From Bradyrhizobium_A sp052115025 (GTDB lineage Bacteria > Pseudomonadota > Alphaproteobacteria > Rhizobiales > Xanthobacteraceae): 64,000 nt of DNA. The stretch covers positions 124,001 to 188,000 of the forward strand of contig NZ_JBFRFW010000006.1 of NCBI RefSeq assembly GCF_052115025.1, written 5' to 3'. The notes beneath the pieces are model-generated. The model saw only the letters and a list, made by a program, of their open reading frames with translations, did not search any database and was not told the DNA's origin. Position numbers and translations under genes: made by a program. Below, one piece after another: positions 38,988 to 50,036 of this stretch (positions are counted from its first letter, which is position 1; the number at the start of each line of letters is the position of its first letter).

Positions 38988-39602
38988 CTATTTCTGTATA
39001 GGCTGGTATTCGAACCCGCTGATATCGTTTGCCGACATAGCGTCGACCATCACATCGTCCACGATCAATTTGCTATCGGCATATTTGAGCCGGAATGCGT
39101 GGGCCATACCAACCACTTCGGGTTTCATTCGCACGTCGATCAAGGCAGCATACGCCCTAATTCCAGTAAGATGGTCCTGGTAGCGCACAACGGAATGCTC
39201 TTCGTCAACGCAATCCAAGACACGTGTAATGTAACAAAACCATCGATCAGGACCGGGCTCGGGAAAATTGCTATAATCAACAACAACTCGTTGAAAGCCG
39301 AACGCCGCCGAATCAACTCGCTCGAACAGCCGCTTCAAGCGATCAGATATCAACCAGATCCCAAGCGTGATCGGGTCCGCGTCGGGAATTGCCCCACGTC
39401 GCCCCTTCCGATCGTACCGAATCTGAGGCGGCTCTGAAAACCGGTAACCTCGAAATGGCAGACTTCGGTCGGGCCTAAAGCCAACGCTTTGCGCAGCTTC
39501 GTTCACCCACTGCCTGACCGGCTTCTTGTTCGCTATATTGAAATCTACTTCGAGAGAGAAATGTCGCCGCGCTCCTGGCGCCTCATCAATACCATGATCC
39601 AT
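38988..39602 (-). CDS. Imm11-like (DUF1629) immunity family protein
   Basis: A 204-residue soluble protein. The segment WLISDRLKRLFERVDSAAFGF followed by RWFCYITRVLDCVDEE resembles the Imm11/DUF1629 family and related Imm43 proteins, which neutralise polymorphic toxins delivered between bacteria. The ATG at 39602 has AAGGAA at a good distance, so it is preferred to the longer open frame from 39845. No matching toxin gene is visible next to it; the nearest large secreted protein is the RTX giant. The low GC and its position between repeats suggest a transferred cassette. Confidence 0.65.
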   Translation of the reverse strand: MDHGIDEAPGARRHFSLEVDFNIANKKPVRQWVNEAAQSVGFRPDRSLPFRGYRFSEPPQIRYDRKGRRGAIPDADPITLGIWLISDRLKRLFERVDSAAFGFQRVVVDYSNFPEPGPDRWFCYITRVLDCVDEEHSVVRYQDHLTGIRAYAALIDVRMKPEVVGMAHAFRLKYADSKLIVDDVMVDAMSANDISGFEYQPIQK

Positions 39603-39810
39603 AGTAAAGTTCCTTAGTCGACTCTGCCGGGACTGGGGGAAAGCCTGCGCCACTTCCTCAGAAGTTCCCCTCTTGCCAGAGCCACAATCTAACCGAACAA
39701 TCGCCTCGACCGCCATAGCAAGTCTCCCGACTTTACTGCCTTGACGCCGATTGTTGGCGTCAGAGATACGCATCGCATGCAGCGACAGAGTGAAGTCCAA
39801 CACAAGTTCT

Positions 39811-39842
39811 GAACAGGTCGATTCCTGCGAATATTCTCGTTC
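39811..39842. repeat. 32-bp direct repeat, copy 2
   Basis: The most diverged copy: GAACAGGTCGATTCCTGCGA is identical to copy 1 and the remaining bases are partly changed. It lies between the immunity-like gene and a small unknown gene, in the same orientation as the others. Confidence 0.65.
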
Positions 39843-39848
39843 CACGTT

Positions 39849-40118
39849 CTAATATGCACCCTGCGCACCGGCACGAACGTCGCTAGGCGGCTTGTAACGC
39901 GCGCACACGCGATCCCCCGAATGCGACTGGCAGTGTCCAATGCCACCGCTGCCCAGTTCCCTTTTCACAACACACACCGGCTCGTCCTTACCCTCCCCCG
40001 AAGCGCCACCACCGAACAGGTCGATTCTTGCGATTATTTTCACTCGCGCTTCGATGAACGCCGCGCTTGCGTCTACCGATGAGCTTACCGCCGAGACTTT
40101 TACCGAGGTTTCATACAT
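39849..40118 (-). CDS. small hypothetical protein overlapping a 32-bp repeat
   Basis: A possible 89-residue product starting MYETSVKVSAVSSSVDASAA and containing VKIIARIDLFGGG, encoded by repeat copy 3, then the Cys-containing segment VCVVKRELGSGGIGHCQSHS. I do not recognise it. No good ribosome site precedes the ATG, but the gene for a membrane protein ends 20 bp upstream on the same strand, so coupling is possible. It may equally be the 3' end of a lost larger gene, because the repeat-encoded peptide recurs at copy 1 in a truncated setting. Confidence 0.4.
   Translation of the reverse strand: MYETSVKVSAVSSSVDASAAFIEARVKIIARIDLFGGGASGEGKDEPVCVVKRELGSGGIGHCQSHSGDRVCARYKPPSDVRAGAQGAY
40014..40045. 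repeat. 32-bp direct repeat, copy 3
   Basis: Matches copy 1 at 31 of 32 positions (a single T for C). It is inside the small open frame 39849-40118, where it encodes VKIIARIDLFG on the minus strand. All three copies point the same way, and between copies 1 and 2 lie the IS fragment, the RTX fragment and the immunity-like gene. Confidence 0.7.
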
Positions 40119-40137
40119 AAGGAACGCGCTAGGTCGC

Positions 40138-40641
40138 TTAGGACACGATGACGTACCGCACGCCGGACCACACGAAGATGAAGGCGCACGACAATAGCAG
40201 CGCCTCAACGCAATTCTTTGACCTACTTTCTGGACATCGCCAATCGTTCTGTTCATCGACCAAAGCGCGGATCATCATGTATCCGCTGAATGTCATCGCG
40301 GCTAAAAAGACGTATCCAAAAATTGCGAGCACTATGGCATCCTGGGGAAACAGCCATATTGCCATGATCAGCATGAATAGCTTGGCAAGAAGTAGAGTAC
40401 CCCTGCTAACACCAGATTCAGCGCCATTGCCCAAGAGGCAGCCAACCCAAACAAGAAACTCTGCCCCTGCAATCAGCGTGGCGACAGGTAGCGAGAGGCA
40501 ATAGAAAGGAGGGATCAGCAAGCGCCTCCCCCAGGAGGGTTTCTTTGGGAGCCGCTCCAATACCGCAAGCCCCAGAGACAAGGAGAACAGCACTATCAGC
40601 GGCATCCAGTAGGCCACCTCAACTATAACCTTCCGTGACAT
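40138..40641 (-). CDS. hypothetical integral membrane protein
   Basis: A 167-residue protein with four to five hydrophobic segments: after the start (VAYWMPLIVLFSLSLGLAVL), near 40-75, around 90-125, and a final one (LLLSCAFIFVWSGVRYVIVS). I recognise no family. It lies in the AT-richer accessory region near the immunity-like gene; small membrane proteins in such places are often immunity or abortive-infection factors, but nothing here shows that. The ATG at 40641 is used; the frame extends four codons to a TTG. Confidence 0.5.
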   Translation of the reverse strand: MSRKVIVEVAYWMPLIVLFSLSLGLAVLERLPKKPSWGRRLLIPPFYCLSLPVATLIAGAEFLVWVGCLLGNGAESGVSRGTLLLAKLFMLIMAIWLFPQDAIVLAIFGYVFLAAMTFSGYMMIRALVDEQNDWRCPESRSKNCVEALLLSCAFIFVWSGVRYVIVS

Positions 40642-40892
40642 TATGGCACGCAAATCTATTATTCACCATTTCGCGCACCTTTAAGTAAGCACAAAAGCAC
40701 GCTCGACAACGCATCGCAGGCATAGCATTGACTTCCGATTCATTACTGTCGTCTCGATCATGCCACTCTCACCGCGTCGCCCCCCTTACTTCCGCCGAAG
40801 CGCCTGCCCTGCGCCAATCTTCAGACGCGATTGAATGACGCAAAGAAAATCCGAAGCCAACCATCTATGGCAAGAGTGATGGAAAGACAGGT

Positions 40893-41773
40893 CTATCGAA
40901 CGGCATCGCCAGGCCGACGCTCGTTGCGTTCGATCAATGGAAGCTGCGTCTGCGCCTTTTGCGCAAGAAGGCCGCTGAAGCACGCAGAAAAATCAAAATG
41001 GCGGGAAAGAGATCTCTCGATCCTGGCCTCAGATCGATCAGTGATCGCCCGCTTGATCTCCGGACTTCCTTCAAATACGCGGCGCCGCATTCGCCAGAAA
41101 TCGACAAACTCGATAGCGTCCCGCTCATCCTCATCCATGAACGCAACAGCAGGCGACACCGTCTCCTCGAAGCCGTCGACTTTGACCCACCGCCAAGCGC
41201 CCGAGGCGTAGACAAAATGCTTTCGATAGGAAAAGGCCTGTAAACGGTTTTTGTTTTTTCCAGGAACAACCGCAACACCACGGCATACGCTTTCGCAGGC
41301 CCTTCCTCGAATATGAGCGTATAACGCGGCCGATCGACCACCCAGGGCAAATGCAGCAGCCAAACGGTTTTCGGCACGCTCTGCCCACGACGCATCTTGT
41401 CGGCGACGTAAAAAGTAACGTTCTGCCGCTCTCTCTTCTGCAAGAAAGACAAATCGCCTTGTGGCTGCACCTCGCGCGGCCGCAACCCTAACCCAGCAGG
41501 AAAAATCTCTTCACAATCGGGACCATGCTGAGCCGTAGCCGACGCAACGTGAATGAGACCGGCCACGACAACGAATAAAAGAAATGACAGTGGACGCGGC
41601 AATGCATGTGACGCCAGCCCTCGAAACCGACGGCCGGCATTTCCGTATCCCAATCGGCCAATCGCGCACCGAACTTGACGGGCCGCTCGATCGACAGAAG
41701 GGAGACACGATACGGCCGTCGGCGGGGCGAAGAGGACAGCTCTCACGGGAAAATTCATCGCTCTTGCGCTCAA
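40893..41773 (-). pseudogene. frameshifted putative secreted protein
   Basis: Two overlapping frames read as one protein. The 5' part has a signal peptide (LSFLLFVVVAGLIHVASATA) and continues through LSFLQKRERQNVTFYVADKM to about VVLRLFLEK. At an A-rich run near 41250 the sensible frame shifts, and the other frame continues as YRKHFVYASGAWRWVKVDGF and DERDAIEFVDFWRMRRRVF to 40893. One missing or extra base in the homopolymer explains this. It could be real decay or a sequencing error. The family is unknown. The start is uncertain because no good ATG lies near the signal peptide. 40642-40892 shows no gene. Confidence 0.6.
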
Positions 41774-41826
41774 AAGCGGTCTGGCGCGTTGCTGCTGCCT
41801 GCGCCCGATGAACAGGAGCTACTGCG

Positions 41827-42330
41827 TCAATCCGCGAGCAGATGCAGATCGTTCGATCCCTTACAATTCCGCTGGAGGCGATCGTCCGCTGGACCAGCCG
41901 GAGCACCCGGATACAGTTCAGACGGACGACGGCCGATATGCCTGCGGAACTGGCGCCTGAAATGTCTCATATTGGAGAAGCCGACCTGTCCGGCGACCTC
42001 CTCCAGCGAGCGGCTCTCTTCAGCCAGGAGTTGCGCCGCCTTCCACATCTTGCGCCGCAAAACGAAGAGGTGCGGGGTGATCCCCAGCGCCGCCTTGAAA
42101 CGATGACTGAAGTGTGACGGGCTCATCCCGAGCTCAGAGGCCAGACGCGTGATCGGGAGCGCCTCGGCGATGTTGGCGTCGACCAGGACCTGAATGCGAT
42201 GCAGCTGCGGCTTGCCAAGCGGCCGGCTGTCGCGCTTGAGAGCAGCCGCCGGCGGAGGGATCGTACAAATCAACGGCATGAGCGTCTTGCATTTGAGCAT
42301 CAACAGCACGATGCACGAAAGAACTCCCAT
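41827..42330 (-). CDS. short AraC family regulator
   Basis: A 167-residue protein in which residues 45-145 are a complete AraC double helix-turn-helix (LASELGMSPSHFSHRFKAAL and then LEEVAGQVGFSNMRHFRRQF). There is no ligand domain; instead a short hydrophobic N-terminus precedes it. The ATG begins one base after the stop of the HlyD-like gene, so it is translated with the type I secretion genes and may autoregulate them or the RTX gene. Internal ATG codons at residues 11 and 18 are alternative starts. Confidence 0.82.
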   Translation of the reverse strand: MGVLSCIVLLMLKCKTLMPLICTIPPPAAALKRDSRPLGKPQLHRIQVLVDANIAEALPITRLASELGMSPSHFSHRFKAALGITPHLFVLRRKMWKAAQLLAEESRSLEEVAGQVGFSNMRHFRRQFRRHIGRRPSELYPGAPAGPADDRLQRNCKGSNDLHLLAD

Positions 42331-42331
42331 A

Positions 42332-43742
42332 TTACCGCTCCCTCGCTGCTTCCTGCCGAACTCGCAGCAACGGTGACAGCATGTATTCGATGACGCGGCG
42401 GCGGCCGGTCTTGATCTCCGCCGTCACGGCCATGCCGGGCTCCAGCCTGGTAAAGCCCTGCTCGGTCTGGATGCCGGCCTGCTTCAACGCGATGTGCGCC
42501 ACATACGCCGGTTGCCGGGCCTGGCGCTCCTCTTCGCCACGCGCAAGGGCCGGATCGGACGCGCGATCCCTGCGATCTGAGGCGCCGGCATCGGGGGCAA
42601 CGACATCGCGGCTGATTGTCGTAACCGTCCCGTGCAGGAGGCCGTAGCGGGTGAAGTTGAAGGTCTCGACCTTGACCTCGACGTCCTGCCCCGCGTGCAC
42701 GAAGCCAATGTCCTTGTTGGCAAGGTTCGCCTCGATCTCCAATCGCGCCTCGCGCGGAACGATCACCATCAGCTGTTGCGCGGGCGTCACCACCCCGCCG
42801 ATGGTATGCACCGCGAGCTGCTGCACGGTGCCATCGAGCGGCGCGCGCAGGGTCTGCAGTTCGCGCCGCTGCGCCGCCTTCACCGCATCCTCACCATGCT
42901 CGTTGGCCTGGATCTTGGCCTTCGCCAAGTCCGATAGCAGCGACTTGCGGAATTCAGCTTCGGCCTGAATGCGCTGCCGTCCGATCGCCTCAAGCGCCTG
43001 CGTTACCTCGTCGAGGCGATGGCGTTCCGCGACAAGCTGGTGTTGCTGCTCGACATATTGCTGCTCGGTCTGCAGGAACAGCAGCTTCGAGCCGAACTCG
43101 ATGTTCATCGCCTTTTCGCGGATATCCCGCTGCCCCTGCAGGATCGGCAGCACCGCCTCGATCTTCTCGATCACGGCCTTGGCCTGCGCGGCTTCGGCGC
43201 GCTTCTGGTCGATCTGGCGATCCAGGCTCGCCAGCTTCGCCTCCTGTTCGGCCGCCTGCGCCTCCATCTGACGCCGCGCGGCCTCCGCAAGCTGAGCATC
43301 GCTCCCGGGCGGCAGTACAAAGCCGGCGCGATCGCCACTCAATAACGCATCGAACCGGGCGATATCGAGCCGATCCTGCTGCAGGTTCCTGGTGAGGCGT
43401 CGAAGATCCGCCTCGTTCGCTGTTGGATCGAGTTCGACCAGCACATCGCCGGCCGCGACCGCCTGCCCTTCGACGACATGAATGGCCCTGACGACGCCGG
43501 TCTCGAACGGCTGGATGACCTTGGTGTTGCCGGTTGGAATGATGCGCCCGCTTGCCGTCGCGATGATATCGATCCAGCCGAAGCACGCCCAGAGCACGGC
43601 AAGGCAGAAGAAACCGATGATGGTGGCGCCAATGGCGCGGCCGACCGGGGATGCTGGGGTCTCGACCACCTCCAGCGCCGCCGGCAGAAACTCCAGCTCG
43701 TCGCGACGACCTGCAGTGGCGCGCAGCGGGATCACGGTGGCT

Positions 43743-43756
<14 letters not shown>
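42332..43756 (-). CDS. HlyD family type I secretion periplasmic adaptor
   Basis: The membrane-fusion subunit of a type I secretion system (474 residues). A cytoplasmic N-terminus is followed by one membrane span at about residues 38-60, a lipoyl half-motif (ETGVVRAIHVVEGQAVAAGD), a long coiled coil at about 140-310 rich in Glu, Gln and Lys, the second half-motif (LRAPLDGTVQQLAVHTIGGV) and a beta-barrel ending in LEPGMAVTAEIKTGRRRVIE. It links the ABC subunit to a TolC-type channel. The start overlaps the ABC gene by 14 bp. A longer open frame to 43873 lies within that gene and was not used. Its substrate is most probably the RTX giant encoded downstream on the same strand. Confidence 0.93.
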
Positions 43757-45878
<2,122 letters not shown>

Positions 45879-46169
45879 GCGCCAAATCGTCTTGCGAGAA
45901 AATGTCACATCCACAATTGGTGGTTGAACATATCGGACGACGCTGCTGCGGCAATCGAATTATTTCAAAATTTTTCTGCGGGTTTCATCGCGCTTAATCG
46001 TCGAGATCGGATCGATCGGAGATCCCCGCTCTACCTCGTTACCAATCTGCGGGCGTCCAACATCGCAACCGTCCGAACCGGATCCGCTTCGATGACGAAG
46101 CGAAATGCTTGCATGGAGCCTTCCACTGGAAATCACTCTCCACGGCCATGCGCGCCGAGCGACGACGGA

Positions 46170-47684
46170 TCAATGCGACGCCCGCACCGCCCGCGACGAT
46201 GGCGGAAGACGCAGGTGGCCATAGAGCTGGAACAGGATCAGAGCCACGCAGACGACGATGAAGGCGGCGCTGATCGGGCGCTCCAGGTAGATCGCGAGAT
46301 CGCCGCGCGACAGCACCATCGCCCGGCGAAAGTTCTCCTCCAGCATCGGCCCCAGCACGAAGCCGAGCACGACGGGGGCGACCGGAAAGTCCAGCATCAG
46401 GAAGACCGCACCGATGGCGCCGAAGGCCGCGACGAGCACAACATCGAAGGCGTTGTTGTGCGTGCTGTAGACCCCGACCGCGATGAAGAACAGCGCGGAG
46501 GGAAACAGCAAGCGATAGGGCACGCGCAGCAACCGGACCCAGATGCCGATCAGCGGCACGTTGAGGACGATCAGCAGCAGGTTGCCGATCCAGAAGCTCG
46601 CGACCAGTCCCCAGAACACATCGGGATGTTCGGTGATGAGCTGCGGCCCGGTGTTGATGCCCTTGATGATCAGCGCGCCGAGCAGCAGCGCCATCACCGG
46701 ATCTCCGGGGATGCCGAGCGACATAGTCGGGATGAAGTCGATCTGGGTTTTCGAATGCGCCGCGGCCTCGGGCGCGGCCACCCCTTCGATCGCCCCCTTG
46801 CCGAACCGCTCCGGGGATCTGGCGATCTTGCGCTCCAGCGCATAGGCGACGAAAGTGGTGATGGTCGGGCCGGTGCCCGGCATCGCGCCGAAGATGGCGC
46901 CGATCCCGGTGCCACGCAGCATCGGCAGGATGGCAGCCTTCAGCTCGCTGCGCGTCGGCATCATCTGCCGCATGGTGACGCGCGTCGTCGTGGTGGAGAC
47001 CTCCCGCCGGTCGACCGTGAGCAGGAAATCCGCGATGCCGAACAGGCCCAAGGACAACGCCGCCAGATCGGCGCCATCGGCGAGATCCGGCAGGCCGAAG
47101 GTGTAGCGCTGGACGCCGCTGCTGACGTCGGTGCCGATCGCGCCGAGGAACAGCCCGAACAACGTCATGGCGATGCCCTTGAGCGGCGATCCCCGTGCCA
47201 TGGTCGATCCGGCCAGCAGGCCGAGCAGCATCACCGCACTGATCTCGGTCGGGCCGAACTTGAAGGCGACCGCCTCGAGCAATGGCGAGACGAACACCAT
47301 CAGCACGATCCCGACCGACGCCGCGAAGAACGACGCCATCATGGTGATGCCGAGCGCGGCGCCGCCGCGGCCGTTCTGCGTCATCGGATAGCCGTCAATG
47401 CAGGTCACCGCATGCGGGGGATGACTCGGCAGGTTGAGCAGGATGGCGCAGATGGCGCCGCCATACATCGATCCGTAGAAGATCCCCGCGAGCATCAGGA
47501 TCGCGGGCACCGCCGGGATCACATAGGTCAACGGCAACAGCATGGAGATGGTGGTCATCGCCCCCATGCCGGGCAGCACCCCGATCAGGTTGCCGAGCAC
47601 CACGCCGATGACGACCCACATCAGGTTCGTCGGCTGCAGCGTGACACCAAAACCGTACCACAGATCGGCCAGCGCCTGTTCCAT
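46170..47684 (-). CDS. tctA: tripartite tricarboxylate transporter large permease TctA
   Basis: The large membrane subunit (504 residues, about 12 spans) of a periplasmic-binding-protein-dependent secondary transporter for carboxylates. Family marks are the GVLPGMGAMTTISMLLPLTY loop, the second internal copy GAIFGAMPGTGPTITTFVAY and FIPTMSLGIPGDPVMALLLG. The ATG at 47684 has GGGGGGA at proper spacing; two earlier ATGs fit less well. It follows tctB by 33 bp, and the order on the minus strand is tctC, TPP enzyme, tctB, tctA. The imported substrate is unknown. Confidence 0.93.
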   Translation of the reverse strand: MEQALADLWYGFGVTLQPTNLMWVVIGVVLGNLIGVLPGMGAMTTISMLLPLTYVIPAVPAILMLAGIFYGSMYGGAICAILLNLPSHPPHAVTCIDGYPMTQNGRGGAALGITMMASFFAASVGIVLMVFVSPLLEAVAFKFGPTEISAVMLLGLLAGSTMARGSPLKGIAMTLFGLFLGAIGTDVSSGVQRYTFGLPDLADGADLAALSLGLFGIADFLLTVDRREVSTTTTRVTMRQMMPTRSELKAAILPMLRGTGIGAIFGAMPGTGPTITTFVAYALERKIARSPERFGKGAIEGVAAPEAAAHSKTQIDFIPTMSLGIPGDPVMALLLGALIIKGINTGPQLITEHPDVFWGLVASFWIGNLLLIVLNVPLIGIWVRLLRVPYRLLFPSALFFIAVGVYSTHNNAFDVVLVAAFGAIGAVFLMLDFPVAPVVLGFVLGPMLEENFRRAMVLSRGDLAIYLERPISAAFIVVCVALILFQLYGHLRLPPSSRAVRASH

Positions 47685-47717
47685 CGCCATTCCCCCCAAC
47701 AACACTCAATCCGACAA

Positions 47718-48209
47718 TCAGCCCCAGGCGAACGGCGCAAGCTGCAGCTTCAGGCCGTAGCTGAAGACGAGCACCGCGGCGACGGCGAGCGCCGCCGCCA
47801 GCAGCGCGGCATCGCGCAGCGAATTGGCCTTGCTCGCCAGCGCCGAGACGAAGACGGCGACAAAGGTCGCCGGCACCAGGCCGCCATAGACGGCGATGAC
47901 CGCAAAGGCGACGAGACCGCCGAGGATGCCGAGCCAGGCCCGCCAGTTGAAGGGCACGGCGTCGCGCGCCGTCCCCTCGCCCGGCCGCGCGGTGACGGCG
48001 ATCGCGACGCCGACCAGGACCATCAGCACGCCGTAGAAGAACGGCATGTAGCCCGGCCCCATGCGGGTCGCCGTGCCCATGCGGTAGGTCAGCGCCATGA
48101 CGGCGATGCCCACCCCCATCAGGATCAGCAGCACGGCGCCGATCCGGTCCTTGCCGAGGCGCCGGATCAGGGACCCGACGCGGTCAGGGCGTGCGATGTG
48201 GTCAGTCAT
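47718..48209 (-). CDS. tctB: tripartite tricarboxylate transporter small permease TctB
   Basis: A 163-residue four-span membrane protein, the small partner of TctA. Hydrophobic segments lie at about 22-42, 57-77, 95-125 and 130-155, with the family pattern MGTATRMGPGYMPFFYGVLM after the first span. The ATG at 48209 is used; a GTG overlapping the stop of the preceding gene (48221) is an alternative and would make a four-base overlap. It belongs to the operon with the TPP enzyme and tctA. Confidence 0.88.
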   Translation of the reverse strand: MTDHIARPDRVGSLIRRLGKDRIGAVLLILMGVGIAVMALTYRMGTATRMGPGYMPFFYGVLMVLVGVAIAVTARPGEGTARDAVPFNWRAWLGILGGLVAFAVIAVYGGLVPATFVAVFVSALASKANSLRDAALLAAALAVAAVLVFSYGLKLQLAPFAWG

Positions 48210-48217
48210 CGGCCCGC

Positions 48218-49984
48218 TCACGCAATCCGGTCGCCCTTCTTGACCTGCACGGTGCGGCTGTCGACGCCCGGCAGCATCTTGGCGGGATCGCGCGTCACGA
48301 CGACATCGATCACCGTCGGGCCGCCACGGCGCACCAGCGCCTCCTTGAAGGCCGCCGCGAGCTGATCGGGACGTTCGACCCGGATGCCGTGACAGCCCAT
48401 GGCTGCAGCGACAGCGGCGTAGTTGGTCTCGCTGAGGTCCGAGGCGTGATAGGCGCCGGGGCCATACATCAGGTGCTGCAGCGCCTTGACGTAGCCGGAG
48501 GCGGCGTTGTTGACGACAATGATGGTGAAATCGAGCTGGAGGCGGCGCGCCGTCTCCAGTTCACCGATCATCATGTTGAAGCCGCCATCGCCAGTGAGCG
48601 CGAACACCGGCCGGCCCGGCGCCGCCAGTGCGGCGCCGATCGCGCCAGGCAGACCGTAGCCGATCGAGGCGGAGCCGCGATCCGGCACGAATGCACGGCC
48701 GGGACGCTTGGTGTCGAACAGCAGTCCACCCCAATGGGCCGCAAAGCCACCGTCGGCGACGAGATAGCCATCGGCGGGCAGCGCCGCGTTGATCTCCGTC
48801 AGCAGGCGGGCGATGTCGACCGGACACTCCGCGGAGTTGAGGCGATCGCCGACCTTGCGACGCCAGCTTGCCATCCGCTCGGCGGTGTCGGCCGGCCGAC
48901 CGGCCCAGCGGGCCTGCAGCGTGTCCCTCACCGGCGCGAGCGCCGCCGCCAGATCGGCGACGCCGAGCAGCACGTCGCCCCACAGCCGCACGGTCGCCGG
49001 CACGGTGCGATCGAATTCCTCGGCCACACAATCGAGATGGATCACCTGCTTGCCCGGCGCCGGCACGGTGTAACGCTTGGTCGCGATCTCGCCGAGCTTG
49101 CAGCCGACCACCAGCAGGAGATCGGCCTCCTCGATCAGCTGGTTGGCGAAGCGGTCATAGCGGCCGAACAGGCCGGCACTGAGGGAATCGTTGCAGGGAA
49201 TGGCGCCCTTGCCCGTCAGCGTGTGCGCGAGCGGCAGATTGAAGGCCCGGGCGAAGTCCGTCAGTTGCTCGGCAGCCCCGGACAGATGAACGCCACCGCC
49301 GGCGAGAATGACCGGCGCCTTGGCGGCGGCGATCAGTTCAGCGGCGCGCGCGATCCCTGCCCCGTCCGGGCGCGCGCGCAAGGCGGGCACCGCACGATAG
49401 ATGGCATCGCCGTGAAAATCCGCGGCGCTGAAGGCATGCGTGGCATGGGAGATATCCTCGGGGATATCGACCACCACCGGGCCCGGCCGGCCCGACGTCG
49501 CCACCGCGAAGGCGCGGCGCATCAACTCGGGAATGCGGGCGACCTGCTCGACGCGGATCACCTCCTTGCACACCGGCCGCAGCACGTCGGTCTGGCGGCA
49601 TTCCTGGGTCATGTTCTTCCAGGAGTGGTCGCGATGGGTGTTGCCGACCAGGACCACCAGCGGCGTTCCCGAGTTGAGGGCTTCCATCAATCCGGTCACC
49701 AGATTGGTAGCGCCGGGTCCGAGGGTGGCGTCAGCGAGGCCGACGCGGCCCGACACCTTGGCATAGGCATCGGCCGCGAAGATGCCGGTGCGCTCGTCGT
49801 TGATCAGAAAATGGGGCAAGCCGAAGCGCCGCGCCGCGTCATAGAACGGCAGCAGCTGAAAGCCGCCCATGCCGAACATGGCGCCGCCCTCGAACGCCCT
49901 GATCATGCGCGCGATCGCCTCGCCGCCGGTGATGTCCAGGACGCCGCTCTCCGGCTCCGGCTTGATGTCGACATGCTGGTTCAT
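48218..49984 (-). CDS. thiamine diphosphate-dependent enzyme (acetolactate synthase large-subunit-like)
   Basis: A 588-residue member of the acetolactate synthase / benzoylformate decarboxylase / oxalyl-CoA decarboxylase group. The pyrimidine domain holds the cofactor-activating Glu64 (NDERTG), the middle domain follows (PVILAGGGVHLSGA), and the pyrophosphate domain has the Mg-binding motif starting GDGGFN near residue 465 and ending VVNN. It is not a biosynthetic acetolactate synthase by context: no ilvN partner is present, and the gene is set between the tct transporter genes. It probably decarboxylates or ligates the imported 2-oxo acid or related carboxylate. Which reaction cannot be decided here. 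Confidence 0.85.
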   Translation of the reverse strand: MNQHVDIKPEPESGVLDITGGEAIARMIRAFEGGAMFGMGGFQLLPFYDAARRFGLPHFLINDERTGIFAADAYAKVSGRVGLADATLGPGATNLVTGLMEALNSGTPLVVLVGNTHRDHSWKNMTQECRQTDVLRPVCKEVIRVEQVARIPELMRRAFAVATSGRPGPVVVDIPEDISHATHAFSAADFHGDAIYRAVPALRARPDGAGIARAAELIAAAKAPVILAGGGVHLSGAAEQLTDFARAFNLPLAHTLTGKGAIPCNDSLSAGLFGRYDRFANQLIEEADLLLVVGCKLGEIATKRYTVPAPGKQVIHLDCVAEEFDRTVPATVRLWGDVLLGVADLAAALAPVRDTLQARWAGRPADTAERMASWRRKVGDRLNSAECPVDIARLLTEINAALPADGYLVADGGFAAHWGGLLFDTKRPGRAFVPDRGSASIGYGLPGAIGAALAAPGRPVFALTGDGGFNMMIGELETARRLQLDFTIIVVNNAASGYVKALQHLMYGPGAYHASDLSETNYAAVAAAMGCHGIRVERPDQLAAAFKEALVRRGGPTVIDVVVTRDPAKMLPGVDSRTVQVKKGDRIA

Positions 49985-50036
49985 TTGGCTCGATCACTCC
50001 ATTGGAAAACGATGTGCAGCGCTGGATGGCCGGATT

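Noticed and set aside
37100..40045. A CRISPR array from the 32-bp repeats
   Set aside because: There are only three copies, with spacings of 2679 and 171 bp, partly coding and unequal; no cas genes.
45924..48365. An 813-codon plus-strand frame opposite tctA and tctB
   Set aside because: Asp/His/Gln/Arg-rich antisense of membrane-protein genes.
48218..49984. Biosynthetic acetolactate synthase (ilvB)
   Set aside because: There is no small subunit or ilvC nearby, and it is embedded in a transporter operon under an IclR regulator.
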